Shown here: positions 17,036 to 25,997 of the stretch, piece after piece
Position numbering within the stretch: the stretch's first letter is position 1
How the letters are laid out: each line of letters opens with the position of its first letter
Origin: Pricia antarctica
GTDB lineage: Bacteria > Bacteroidota > Bacteroidia > Flavobacteriales > Flavobacteriaceae
DNA length: 40,121 nt
NCBI RefSeq assembly: GCF_900101815.1
Contig: NZ_FNAO01000014.1
Coordinates: 1 to 40,121, forward strand
Reading direction: 5' to 3'
Translations under genes and position numbers: made by a program
The notes under the pieces: generated by a model
Seen by the model: the letters and a program-made list of their open reading frames with translations, nothing else
The model's database searches: none
What the model was told of the DNA's origin: nothing

Positions 17036-17341
17036 TTGTTTCTTTTTTAGGATTACGAAATGAACAAAAGCGCTTTTGTTTTCCTTCAATAAATTGTTGG
17101 GATGAAAGTATCGAAAAGGACAGAGGAAAGCTAAATAATCAAATTATAGTTATTCACAATTAATTGATAAACAAATAGTTATATTAATTCGATTCAAATC
17201 GAACCAAAATTAATTCGGCCAATAAAATTTGGTTTTTAAACACATCAAATGGCACTAACGGATATTTTTTATAAATTGGAGGATTTCGGGTTATCAACAG
17301 TCGTTAGAAGGATGTATGTGAAAATAAACGAATTAAAAAGG

Positions 17342-17379
17342 CAAATGGCATATTTGGATTACTCCAAATATGCCATTTG
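17342..17379. repeat. Perfect 17-bp inverted repeat
   Basis: CAAATGGCATATTTGGA (17342-17358) is followed by TTAC and then its exact complement (17363-17379). On the minus strand it is followed by CCTTTTT. With arms this long it may be a terminator, an operator for the HTH protein or an origin structure. Confidence 0.75.
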
Positions 17380-17434
17380 TTCAGGCAACTCCATCAATTA
17401 TAATCCAAGGAATCTAGAATTTTGAAGAACTATC

Positions 17435-17465
17435 GTAGCCTTCCCCCTTTTTTAGGGAAGGCTAC
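17435..17465. repeat. Perfect 11-bp inverted repeat
   Basis: GTAGCCTTCCC (17435-17445), nine-base T-rich loop, GGGAAGGCTAC (17455-17465). It lies downstream of the minus-strand ParE gene and could end that transcript. Confidence 0.65.
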
Positions 17466-17541
17466 CTTGTCATCTGAAAATAATTTAAAATACAGCCTAC
17501 TTGAGTCGATTTCTTGCACATAGACCACTTCTGCAACAGCC

Positions 17542-17562
17542 ACGTTCGTTTTACGGAACTAC
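17542..17562. repeat. Direct repeat flanking ParDE of element B (left copy; right copy 18337-18357)
   Basis: ACGTTCGTTTTACGGAACTA-C here and ACGTTCGTTTTATGAAACTA-C at 18337-18357 differ at only two of 21 positions and bracket the toxin-antitoxin genes. Shorter TTTTACGGAAC copies occur at 23488 and 23572 and a related TATTACGGAAC near 23357. Confidence 0.55.
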
Positions 17563-17669
17563 CCAAAAAATATGATCTATGGAAAATAACCGCCCCTAGT
17601 ATCAAATATTCCTCGGTCCAAACAGCGATAAGATTTTACCAAGAAATTTTAGTACTTCTAAATTCACGA

Positions 17670-17960
17670 TTACATATGGCGCTTAAAATCTTGCTTCTGT
17701 CCCAAAATGCGGACAATAAAGATGCCCTTTTTGGTCGGTTCGTAGAAAATCGTATGCGCTTTGTAATTATATCTTTTTAGGGATAAACCATATTCCGCGG
17801 CACTACGCCCAAGTTCCGGTTTGTCCGCTAAAGATTGCAAGCATAGCAGCAATTGTGTAACATAATCGTGTGTTTGGTTTTCTCCCCAAACTTCCAAGGT
17901 ATAATCCGTTATATCATCTAGATCGTTGTCGGCCTTGAGAGAAAGAATGTAGCTATTCAT
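17670..17960 (-). CDS. parE: ParE/RelE-superfamily toxin of element B
   Basis: The product has 96 residues and clear similarity over its whole length to the toxin at 4454-4744. Shared stretches include KRYNYKAHTIFYEPT, LGRSA and the end DFKRH. It carries the ParE pattern LKADNDLDDITDYTLEVWGE at the N-terminus. The start codon lies 1 base after the antitoxin stop. Likely role: gyrase-targeting toxin that keeps the element in the population. Both tandem elements carry the same type of module, so they may cross-neutralise. Confidence 0.9.
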   Translation of the reverse strand: MNSYILSLKADNDLDDITDYTLEVWGENQTHDYVTQLLLCLQSLADKPELGRSAAEYGLSLKRYNYKAHTIFYEPTKKGIFIVRILGQKQDFKRHM

Positions 17961-17961
17961 T

Positions 17962-18228
17962 CTATTTTCTTTTTGCTTTGGCCGTTCGACGTTTTATGGC
18001 CGCATCCATAATCTCATCGACCGTTCTGACCCTGGGACTGACACCGCTATCATAACCTTCTTGGATAGCTGCTTTTGTAATCAAAAATTCCTTATTACGT
18101 TCCTCGTCCAGCCGTATTAAATGCCGCATATATTCGCTGTCGTTTGTGAAGCCTCCGGTTTTGATCTGCAGTTTGATCCATTGCTCCTGGGCTTCGGTAA
18201 TGGTCAGTGATTTTCGAATTGTAGCCAT
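17962..18228 (-). CDS. parD: ParD/CopG-type antitoxin of element B
   Basis: The product has 88 residues and is nearly identical to the element A antitoxin over residues 1-70: MATIRKSLTIT, NDSEYMRHLIRLDEERN and EFLITKAAIQEGYDSG are shared. The ribbon-helix-helix domain lies in the first 45 residues, with the toxin-binding tail after it. The tail differs most from A, as expected if specificity for the partner toxin has diverged. Confidence 0.92.
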   Translation of the reverse strand: MATIRKSLTITEAQEQWIKLQIKTGGFTNDSEYMRHLIRLDEERNKEFLITKAAIQEGYDSGVSPRVRTVDEIMDAAIKRRTAKAKRK

Positions 18229-18244
18229 AATTTCTGATCTTTAT

Positions 18245-18280
18245 ACATACAATATACGTAATTCAACATATTAAGGACGT
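18245..18280 (-). promoter_or_regulatory. Putative ParD operator/promoter of element B
   Basis: It shares ACATACAATATACG and AACATATTA with the element A operator, at the same distance (16 bases) from the start codon. Confidence 0.6.
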
Positions 18281-18595
18281 ATATACGAAAGAAATTATGA
18301 CCGTAGGCTAACTTTAGAAATCCCTAGCCTCTTAAAACGTTCGTTTTATGAAACTACGATTAAGAATTAAAAACTATCCTTTATTTAAACGCTGGTTTCA
18401 AAATCTTATCATTTTTGGGGAAGCCTACACTACTTATTCAAGTAATTGAAGAATTCCTACAATGGCCTGGGTCAAGTAGAAGTCCTTTCTTCAATATAAC
18501 TATTAAGTTCCTCGGTATAGTATAGCATATCCCCGACCAACCAAGGGGTGGCCTTCTACCGCAACGGCATTGGTAACAATCTCATTGATAAAGTT
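18281..18595. other. Intergenic region, ParD to response regulator
   Basis: No gene is seen. It contains the right copy of the ParDE-flanking direct repeat (18337-18357). Confidence 0.45.
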
Positions 18596-18982
18596 TTATA
18601 GGTCTTTGACCGCCTCAAGGATTTGCGCGGGAAGTTTATTCACATCCGTTGGCTTGGTGAGATAGCTTGATGCTCCTAGTTTGAGAAATTCATTTATACT
18701 TTCTCGTGAAAAAGTAGTGGAATACATGATGACCGGAATACTTTTAAGTTTTGCATCCCTTTTTAATTCTTTCAAACATTTGCGTCCATCCATGCGGGGC
18801 ATGTTTACATCAAGGAAAATAAAATTTGGCAACTCTTCCGCTTTTCCTAATTGGTTGAGTGCATCCGCGCCGTCATATGCTTCAATGCATTCAGCCGAAT
18901 TCAGTATTTCCGTTATTACTTCCTTGAAAAAGAACCTGTCGTCATCATCATCGTCTATGATCATAAATATTTTCTTTTCCAT
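18596..18982 (-). CDS. Single-domain response regulator (Rcp1/CheY-like)
   Basis: The product has 128 residues and consists only of a receiver domain. The acidic cluster IIDDDDDD is at the N-terminus, the phospho-acceptor Asp lies in FLDVNMPRMDG (about residue 59), Thr/Ser in MYSTTFS, and the conserved Lys in SYLTKPTD. There is no output domain. It starts 18 bases downstream of the hybrid kinase gene on the same strand, so the two form a two-component pair. The form resembles regulators paired with phytochrome or PAS kinases. Confidence 0.92.
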   Translation of the reverse strand: MEKKIFMIIDDDDDDRFFFKEVITEILNSAECIEAYDGADALNQLGKAEELPNFIFLDVNMPRMDGRKCLKELKRDAKLKSIPVIMYSTTFSRESINEFLKLGASSYLTKPTDVNKLPAQILEAVKDL

Positions 18983-19000
18983 AGTCTGTGGCAGGGTTAT

Positions 19001-22000
19001 TTACTGTGGTTGTTTAAATGGAAGTATTACATGAAAAGAGGCCCCTCTATTTTCTTTGGCGTCTGCAAAAATTATCCCTTGGTGATTTTCAATAATTTTT
19101 TTTGTGAGTGCTAGGCCAATGCCTGTGCCGATATAAGTTTCTTTACCGTGGAGACGCTGGAAGATGGTGAATATTTTTTCTGAATAGTGTTGTTCAAAAC
19201 CGATACCGTTGTCTTTGAAAATAATTTCAAAATAAGCTATTGACGGATTCAAGGCGGGGTATTTTTTAATTTCCTTTTCTGAAAGTGTGCGCGACGTAAT
19301 GGTGATAACTGGCGGCACTTCTTCCCTAGAAAATTTAAGTGCGTTGCTGAAGAGGTTATAAAAAAGCTGGTTCATCTGTAAAGAAACTGCATCAATGGTC
19401 GGGAGTTCATCGAATTTTATTTGGGCCTTCTTTTCGTGAACCAGTAATTCAAAATCGTTTAAAATATTTTTTAGTGTTTCATTCAAATCGGTTTGTCCAA
19501 CTGATTTTTCGTGCTCAAGCAGGCGCGAATAATTCAGCAGGTCTTGAATAAGTATCTTCATGCGGCCGGATGCGCCTTCAATCTTATTAAGATACGTTTT
19601 TACCTCTGTGCTCAACTCCTCTTTATATTTGTCCTGTAACCGCATGGAAAAGGTTAGGATTTTCCGCAATGGTTCTTGTAGATCGTGGCTGGCAACATGG
19701 GCAAACTGGTCTAATTGCGTGTTGGTCTTCTTTAGTTCATCGTTTGATTTTTTGAGTGCAGCGGTTCGCTCCTTGACCTTAATTTCCAGTGCTTCGGTAA
19801 AACTTTTATGTTCTGTAATATCGATGCTGATACCGGACAGCGTATGCGCTTTGCCCAAATCATCATAATGATACTGACCTGTTGATCTCATCCACAACAC
19901 AGTTTCATCATTTGGGCGTTTGATTCGGTAATCAACTTCATATATATCATGTTTAAGCTTTGATTCCTCTATTTTTTGCAAAGCCAAATCTTTATCCTCT
20001 GGCACAATCACCTTATGCCAGTCTTCGTACGTCAGGTCTTCTCGATGCGCATCATATCCCCATAAATTTTTATGAATGTTTGACCACTCTAATTTCGATG
20101 AATCGATAACTAAAGACCAAACGCCAACATTGGCGGAGTCCGTTGCCAATTTTAAATGCGTTGCCAATTTTTTTTGTTCGTTCTCGCTTTCTTCAATTTG
20201 TTTACGAGCTGTTACCTGTTCAGTTACATCATACGCAAAAATCAAAATACCTTCCGTTTTACCGTTTTCATCTGTAAATGCCTGATAGGTGAGATTTGAA
20301 TAAAACTCCTCTTGTTTTCCATTGCCTTTATCCATCGTAACGGGCATTTCTTTTGCAGTATAGGTTTCGCCGGTGTTATATACAGTATCAAGCAATTCCA
20401 TAAAGTTCTGCCCTGCTATTTCGGGTAGTGCTTCAAGTGGCGTTTTGCCTATAAGAATACGGTTACCAATAAACTCAACGAAGACCGGGTTGGCAAATTC
20501 AAATTCATGTTCAGGGCCTTTTAGAATGGCGAGCATGGCAGGCGCTTGCGTAAAGAAATCGTGCAACAGCTTGCGCTCCTTTTCTGAACGCTTTTTATTT
20601 TCATCAATAATTTTTTGTGCTGCTACCTGTTCGGTTTTATCTTCAATGGCCAAAAGGATCAACTGCTCATCTGTCCGTTCGTTTTTAATCTGCTGCGCAT
20701 TCATCAGCAGGGTACGCTCACCGATCATTGGCAGTTTGAGAACGATTTCAAAGTCATCAATACGATTTTTTTGAGAAAGCACTTTTATAAGTAACGAGCG
20801 CAGTTTAAAATCATCAAACTGATGGTGTTGAATTTCATAAAACCATTTCTGCTCTGTGTCCTTTTCATCTACATTAAATGTTTTGTAAAAGGCATCATTG
20901 GCGGTTTTAACAAGTAGGTTTTTATCAAGAACAATAAGCGGATGGCGGATGGTGCTGACGATACTATCGGAATATAGACGGGCTGCATGGAGTTGGTCCT
21001 GCTTGTCGATCAACTCCTGATTTACGATAATCAATTCTTCGTTGGTCGATTGCAGTTCTTCTCTTGATGTTTCCAGTTCTTCGTTCAAACTTTGCATCTC
21101 CTCATTACTGCTCTGCAATTCTTCGTTGGCGCTTTGCAGTTCCTCATTGTAGGCTTCCATATCTTCGGTGATGGAGCGCATGTCTTCGCGGGTCTGCGAA
21201 AGTTCTTTTACCAGGTGCACGTTTTGTTTTTGGGCCGCACTTGCTTTTGTTGATGACGATTTTTTGTCTTCCGCAACAACAGGCATTATTTTTTCCTCAA
21301 ATTGGATTAAATAGTGAATATCAACCGTGTTCGTGAGCGCCGTAATCGTTATCGTGACCAACGACTGTTTACCGTTTTGAATAACGGGAATATTTTCCTT
21401 GATGATGGGTTCTTCGCTCGTTTTTGCTTTGTGAATAGCATTGCGCAACTCAAACGCCAGACCGTTGCGCGCCATTTTAATTAGATTGTGGGTGGGCTTG
21501 CCCTGCGGTGACCGAAGAAAAGGTGTGATGTCGCCATGGATGTGAACGATATCCATTTGCTCGTTCACTACCACACTTGCAGGCGAAGTGGCAATCATAA
21601 TGACCTCGGCGCTTTTTCTGAAATCGGTTTGCGTTGCTACTTTTTTAGTATCCGTTTTCCCTGTCTGTCCGGCAGGCAGGTCTTTTGTGACCAAAGAAAC
21701 TTCCCTGCGTTCCGTGGCAACATGCATGAACCGGCCCGGTACAGGCTTGCGTGAATACATCTTATCCTGCTTCACAAGTGGTGAGAACAGATCTGAAGAC
21801 GCACCAATGGTTTCTGATTTTCCCAGCAGGAGAACCCCTTTATCTTTCAGCGCGTAATGAAAGGTGGTAAAGGCCTTCTTTTGCAAAAAAGCGTCCATGT
21901 AAATAAGTACATTGCGACAACTTATCAGGTCCATTTTTGCAAATGGTGGGTCCTTTAAAAAATTGTGTGGAGCGAACACGCACATTTGACGAATGCGTTT

Positions 22001-23199
22001 GTTCACTTCATAGGCACCATTGTTTTTTGTAAAATATTTTTTGAGAAGTCTATCAGAAAGTTTTTCTACCTCGACTTTGGTATATATTGCCGTGCGTGCT
22101 TTCCTGATCGCCTTTTCGGAAATATCACTTGCAAAGATCTGGATTTTTGTACCCGCCAAATTGTCGCCTAAAAATTCGGAAATGCAAATGGCAAGAGAAA
22201 ATGCCTCTTGGCCTGTAGAGCATCCTGCACTCCAAACCCGAATGGATTCCCCTGAAGATTTATTTTTGAACAGGTCGGGAAAAACGATATCACTTAATTT
22301 TTGAAATATTTTTGGGTCGCGATAAAAAGAGGTGACCGGGATGAGCACATCCTGAAACAGCGCATCCTGTTCATCTTCATTGGCGCGCAAAAAGGTTAAA
22401 TATTCAGAAAGGTTACTCTTGTTGACAATCGCTATTCGCCGTGCAATGCGCCTGTGAAAAGTGGTCTTCTTATAGAACGTGAAATCTACCCCACTTCGTT
22501 GGTGAAGCAAGAGAAGGATTTTTTTAAAAATTTCTTTGTCGTCGTCTTCTGGAACTTGTTCATCGTCCTTAAAAACATTATTTGCTTTGTATGAGCTATT
22601 GATCTGCAATAGCTGCGCCGGAATATCTTCGGGCGCTAAAACAAAATCGACTACGCCTGCATTCACCGCACTTTGTGGCATACTAATGTACGCCGCCGAT
22701 TTTAAATCTTGTGCAATCCCGATACCGCCATGTTCCTTTATGGCTTTTAAACCAAGTGTCCCATCGCTGCCCGTTCCTGAAAGTACAATACCCACGGCAC
22801 ATTCTTTGTGTACATCGGCAAGGGACGTAAAAAATATATCTATGGAGAGATTGAGTTTGTTCTTGTCCCGGGGAGCCAACTGAAGCACGCCATCGGTCGA
22901 TGTTAAAATTTTATTTGCAGGTATGATATAGATATGGTCTGGTGCGAGATGGATGTCTTCTGTAATTTCATGCACTGGAATTTTTGTGACCCGTTGTAAA
23001 ATCTCCGGTAAATAACTTTCGTGTGTTGGGTCCAGATGCTGCACCAATACATAGGCCATTCCCGAGCTTTCGGGTATGGCTTTGAGCAGTAGCTTGAATG
23101 CATCAAGTCCCCCGGCACTTGCGCCGATGCCTACGATGGGAAAGTTCTGCTCGGTGGCGGGGGGGGGGTCTTCTTCTTTTTTGGTGCGGCCTTGGCCAT
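19001..23199 (-). CDS. CheB-CheR-PAS histidine kinase, start frame-shifted by a C10 tract
   Basis: This is a very large signalling protein, about 1,400 residues. The CheB methylesterase domain carries GIGASAGG (before residue 1 of the open frame that starts at 23059), VQHLDPTHESYLPEIL and GTGSDGTLG, the Ser-His-Asp triad. A CheR methyltransferase follows (RSGVDFTFYKKTTFHRRI, AFSLAICISEFLG, MDLISCRNVLIYMD). Then come a coiled coil rich in NEELQS repeats, three PAS domains, HisKA (FAHVASHDLQEPLRKI) and an HATPase (NLFSNALKFS, DNGIGF, GTGIGLALTKK). ATG 23199 opens MAKAAPKKKKTPP but is out of frame with the rest, because the C run has 10 bases; 11 would restore it. No other ATG serves the GASAGG frame. 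Confidence 0.85.
21660..21680. repeat. REP-like quasi-palindrome inside the kinase gene
   Basis: CCTGTCTGTCC-GGCAGGCAGG lies in the linker after CheR and encodes DLPAGQTGK on the minus strand. Small palindromes of the CCTGCCTGCCGGCAGG type are, from general knowledge, scattered in many Bacteroidota genomes, including inside genes. Here one is tolerated in a linker. Confidence 0.5.
23159..23168 (-). repeat. Poly-C (10) tract near the kinase start
   Basis: Ten consecutive G on the plus strand (C on the coding strand), in codons 11-14 of the frame from ATG 23199. A gain of one C, or loss of two, joins the ATG to the CheB frame. Confidence 0.85.
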
Positions 23200-23731
23200 T
23201 GATACGAGTAATTAGGATCGGGAATTTATATTTTTTTTACTTTTCCCCGAAATTAGGGATAAAACCTTTTAAAGTGTGCGATAAGATGACAATAAAGCCT
23301 CTTTTCCGTAAGGCTCCCGTGAAAAATTGATTCGAACATTGTGTTTCGATCGGTCTATTACGGAACATTTATTCATTACATACCAATTATAGCTGATAGA
23401 TTATATAAGTGTTTTATCCGCATATGGTGGCTCAACTTAACTTTCATTTAATTGGAGATGGAAAAATAACTGTCCCATAATCGGCCATTTTACGGAACAA
23501 GTTCGAGAATTGTATCAACAAAATGACTCCAGTTCCATTTGTCGTTCTTTTTAGTAGTTCCGGTAATTCACCTTTTACGGAACTAAAATTCGCAATAGAC
23601 AACAGTATTTCTCTGAAGCTAATTCTTAGCAGTACTCTGCTTTGATTTAGTTCATCACTTAGCATAAAGAGACTATGCTAATGAAAGAAAAAGATGATCT
23701 AGCTAATTTTAACGTTTGGAGTATTTCTTTA
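23200..23731. other. Intergenic region between kinase and integrase B
   Basis: No firm gene. A 73-codon minus-strand frame at 23444-23665 exists, without a recognisable domain. TTACGGAAC occurs three times (about 23360, 23491 and 23575). AGTTCCGGTAA (about 23556) is inverted relative to the last copy. Confidence 0.45.
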
Positions 23732-24958
23732 CTATTTAGAAAAGTTGATTATTGCATCCAAGGCCTCATCAGCATTTTTGTGAATAAAATTTCCTTGATA
23801 ACCAATGGTTGTACTAAGATGGGTATGTCTATATAATTTCTGCAGCATTTGTGGTGAAACCTTGTCTCCGGCAATATTTCCAAAACTATGTCGAGCAATA
23901 TGATTGGTAATCTTCTTGTTTATTTCGGCTTGGTTCGCAATTTTGGCTAAGTTGTCATTCAGTCTTTTAATTGATGTTTTGATTCGTGTGTAAATTGCTT
24001 TGGAATCTTGGACTGGAATTGTTTTGAGCTCCGGAAAGATATAATCGGAACTAGTTCGTTTGTCTTCTATGTAGTAGGCAAGAATGTCATTAACAGCGGT
24101 TGGAAGCCTTAAAGAATCGGCCTTATCGTTCTTGCTCATTTTATAATAGAGCCTATCACCAACAATGTAGCTCCATCTCATTCTCAAAACATCCGAAATT
24201 CTAATCCCCGCCAGATAAAACGAGAAAAGAAAGACATTTCTGGTATGCCAAATCGCGGATCCTTGTTTTAAATCGAGATTTTCGATGTTTCGAATCTCAC
24301 TTTCATTAAGACCTATTTTAATGGTTTGAGGGTATTTAATTTTTATTTTATCCCTTCCAAAGGGATAAAATTTTTGGTCGACTATCTTTTTGCTAATGGC
24401 GCTATTGTACAGCAATCGTATCATAACAAACACATTCATTACCGACCGTTCGGAAAGACCAACAGTATTCCGCAGATAAATTTTCATTTTTTTCAGTAAA
24501 TCCTCGTCGATTTCTTCAAATGTCAGGTTTCGGTTTTTGGCGAATTCCTTTAACCTGTTGATTTTACTTTTATCTGAAATCGCTCTATTGTGATTCTTGG
24601 CTTTGGTTAGGTCTTCAATATGCTCATCTGCAAGTTCAAAAAAAGAAAGCTTTTTAGTGTTTTTACGGATGGAGTCGATTACTTGCTTCGCCGTGTAATC
24701 ATGTTTTGAGGCTTCCAGTTCAAAAATCACATCCTCGATTTCGTCGTATTTCTTTCTTATAAGCCGATTCAACTGCTTATGTCTCGAATGGGATGATTTT
24801 ACCTTTTCTCCGGGAGCATCCCAAAATTTTGGCTCTACTTTTTGGCCTAAATGGTAATAGCTGCGTTTTCGATTAACGGTAAGTCTAATGGCCAAGCGAT
24901 AATCCTTAGTTCCTTTTTTATTAATTTTTGGGTGTAAAACTGTTTTTAGAGTTGCCAT
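23732..24958 (-). CDS. int: Tyrosine recombinase / integrase of element B
   Basis: The start is set at MATLKTVLHPKINKKGTKDYRLAI by alignment with integrase A. The extra 23 upstream codons run through the terminal GGGTAACAC repeat and are judged non-coding. The product is 408 residues: N-terminal arm-binding domain, SAM-like core-binding domain and catalytic domain. Active-site residues are Arg in AGIRISDVLRMRW, HIARHSFGN, His in LYRHTHLSTT and Tyr in TIGYQGNF. It is similar along its length to integrase A, including NVFLFSFYLAG. It lies about 160 bases from the right tRNA-Leu fragment. It should integrate and excise element B at the tRNA. Confidence 0.94.
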   Translation of the reverse strand: MATLKTVLHPKINKKGTKDYRLAIRLTVNRKRSYYHLGQKVEPKFWDAPGEKVKSSHSRHKQLNRLIRKKYDEIEDVIFELEASKHDYTAKQVIDSIRKNTKKLSFFELADEHIEDLTKAKNHNRAISDKSKINRLKEFAKNRNLTFEEIDEDLLKKMKIYLRNTVGLSERSVMNVFVMIRLLYNSAISKKIVDQKFYPFGRDKIKIKYPQTIKIGLNESEIRNIENLDLKQGSAIWHTRNVFLFSFYLAGIRISDVLRMRWSYIVGDRLYYKMSKNDKADSLRLPTAVNDILAYYIEDKRTSSDYIFPELKTIPVQDSKAIYTRIKTSIKRLNDNLAKIANQAEINKKITNHIARHSFGNIAGDKVSPQMLQKLYRHTHLSTTIGYQGNFIHKNADEALDAIINFSK

Positions 24959-24992
24959 ATCCCAGGGTGTTTTTTGTAAAGATAAACAATCG

Positions 24993-25012
24993 GGGTAACA
25001 CATGGGTAACAC
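24993..25012 (+). repeat. Terminal 20-mer of element B, right copy
   Basis: Identical to GGGTAACACATGGGTAACAC at 12413-12432. It lies between the integrase start and the tRNA fragment. A third half copy, GGGTAACA, is at 25213-25220 inside the att repeat. Confidence 0.65.
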
Positions 25013-25116
25013 TTTTTTCGATATCAAATGGATTTAAATGAACCTATCAAATATTTCAATATCTTGAAAAACAGTTATTTGTGTTAATTTGTGTTATTTT
25101 GATATCTAACAAATTG

Positions 25117-25220
25117 AACTTAGGATCTAGTGCCGCAAGGTGTGAGAGTTCGAGTCTCTCCGCCTGTACAAAGGGAAAGCCGACTTTTAGGAGTCGGCTT
25201 TTTTTTAGTTTTGGGTAACA
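25117..25220 (+). repeat. attR (element B): att direct repeat: 3' part of tRNA-Leu(UAG) plus terminator (copy 2)
   Basis: This is the second copy of the tRNA-Leu 3' segment with its GCCGACT/AGTCGGC terminator, identical to 12319-12420 apart from the T-run length and one base. It marks the right end of element B and the original chromosomal side of the integration site. Confidence 0.88.
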
Positions 25221-25436
25221 TCAAGGCTATGGCCAGTAGGCCAGGTGATAAACACCTTCCTTTCCGTTTAAGGCCTTAGCCAAAGCTTTCGTATTTCGTA
25301 ACTATCTTTCATTTCCAGTTGCCAAATCGAAAGATTTGGCGGTGCTAGCAAACACGCCCATTCGAATGAATTCAGTACTTATCGCACCACTTGATATAGC
25401 TGTAGCCTTACCCGTTTTGACCTCCTCGTTGTAGGT
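25217..25436 (-). repeat. Large folded (attC-like) repeat R0
   Basis: Member of the repeat family found six more times to the right, but more diverged. It starts AACATCAAGGCTATGG and contains AATCGAAAGATTTGGCGGTG, ACACGCC and CAGTACTTATCGC, then closes with GATATAGC and a GTTGTAGG core. It begins directly at the element B boundary, so the cassette-like array starts there. Confidence 0.6.
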
Positions 25437-25481
25437 ATTTTTATTTCGCTAAATTAAATTCAAAATACCAAAGTCTGTGAT

Positions 25482-25997
25482 TCAGTTTTTGGCTTGTTTA
25501 ATGAACTGAGCATCAATTACCAATTTCACTTTGTCTGAAACTACAACACTTCCTGCCTCTGTAACTGCACTCCAAGTTAAGTTAAAATCCTTTCTGTTGA
25601 TTTCTCCGCTTATTTCAAAACCTGCTTTCGTTTGTCCATAAGGGTCGACAGCTATACCATTTAAATCAACATTCAATTCTACTTTTTTAGTAACATCCTT
25701 TATAGTTAAATTTCCAATTAATTTTTGTCCGTCAAAAGATTCAGAAACAAATTTCATTTCTGGAAATTTTTCTGAATTGAAAAAATCATCAGATTTAAGG
25801 TGTGTGTCTCTATCTTTGTTTTTTGTGTTTATAGAATCTATTTTTGCATTAAATACAACAGAAGCATTATGGAAACTTTCATCATTTGTATTAATTGTTG
25901 CGTCAAAATTTTCAAAATGACCCGTTACTGTTGAAATCATCATATGTTTAACTTTGAATGCAATTTCTGAATGCGTATTGTCTATTTTCCAATTCAT
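25482..25997 (-). CDS. YceI-family lipid-binding-like protein (cytoplasmic form)
   Basis: The product has 171 residues and is the complete YceI fold: MNWKIDNTHSEIAFKVKHMMISTVTGHF at the start, FDATINTND, DDFFNSEKFPEMKFVS, IGNLTIKDVTKKVEL and EISGEINRKDFNLTWSA. There is no signal peptide, as in the cytosolic subgroup. YceI proteins bind isoprenoid or amide lipids in a beta-barrel; the role in this organism is unknown. It is AT-rich and is followed downstream by folded repeat R0. The adjacent HxlR and isochorismatase fragments are commonly its neighbours in Bacteroidota. Confidence 0.93.
   Translation of the reverse strand: MNWKIDNTHSEIAFKVKHMMISTVTGHFENFDATINTNDESFHNASVVFNAKIDSINTKNKDRDTHLKSDDFFNSEKFPEMKFVSESFDGQKLIGNLTIKDVTKKVELNVDLNGIAVDPYGQTKAGFEISGEINRKDFNLTWSAVTEAGSVVVSDKVKLVIDAQFIKQAKN

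Larger units (their letters stand above)
17036..17669. other. Non-coding, hairpin-rich region of element B
   Basis: No gene is supported; the frame at 17514-17780 runs antisense across the toxin end. The region contains two strong inverted repeats (listed separately) and should contain the promoter for the HTH-helicase-primase-mob operon. It is also the end of the ParDE unit. It is a candidate control or origin region. Confidence 0.5.
12407..25207. mobile_element. Integrative mobilizable element B (about 12.8 kb, complete)
   Basis: The element is bounded by direct repeats of the tRNA-Leu 3' end at 12319-12420 and 25117-25220, with its integrase next to the right copy. Contents, left to right: membrane protein, relaxase, MobC, TOPRIM protein, VapE-like helicase, HTH protein, structured region, ParDE, response regulator, chemotaxis-type hybrid kinase, integrase. 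With no conjugation genes, it fits an integrative mobilizable element with replication-like functions. It is in tandem with element A, which used the same tRNA site. Confidence 0.85.

Noticed and set aside
23444-23665. 73-codon minus-strand frame between the kinase and integrase B
   Set aside because: No recognisable domain; it runs through the TTACGGAAC repeats. Too weak to call a gene.
24959-25027. Upstream 23-codon extension of integrase B
   Set aside because: It translates the terminal GGGTAACAC repeat; the start at MATLKT matches integrase A.
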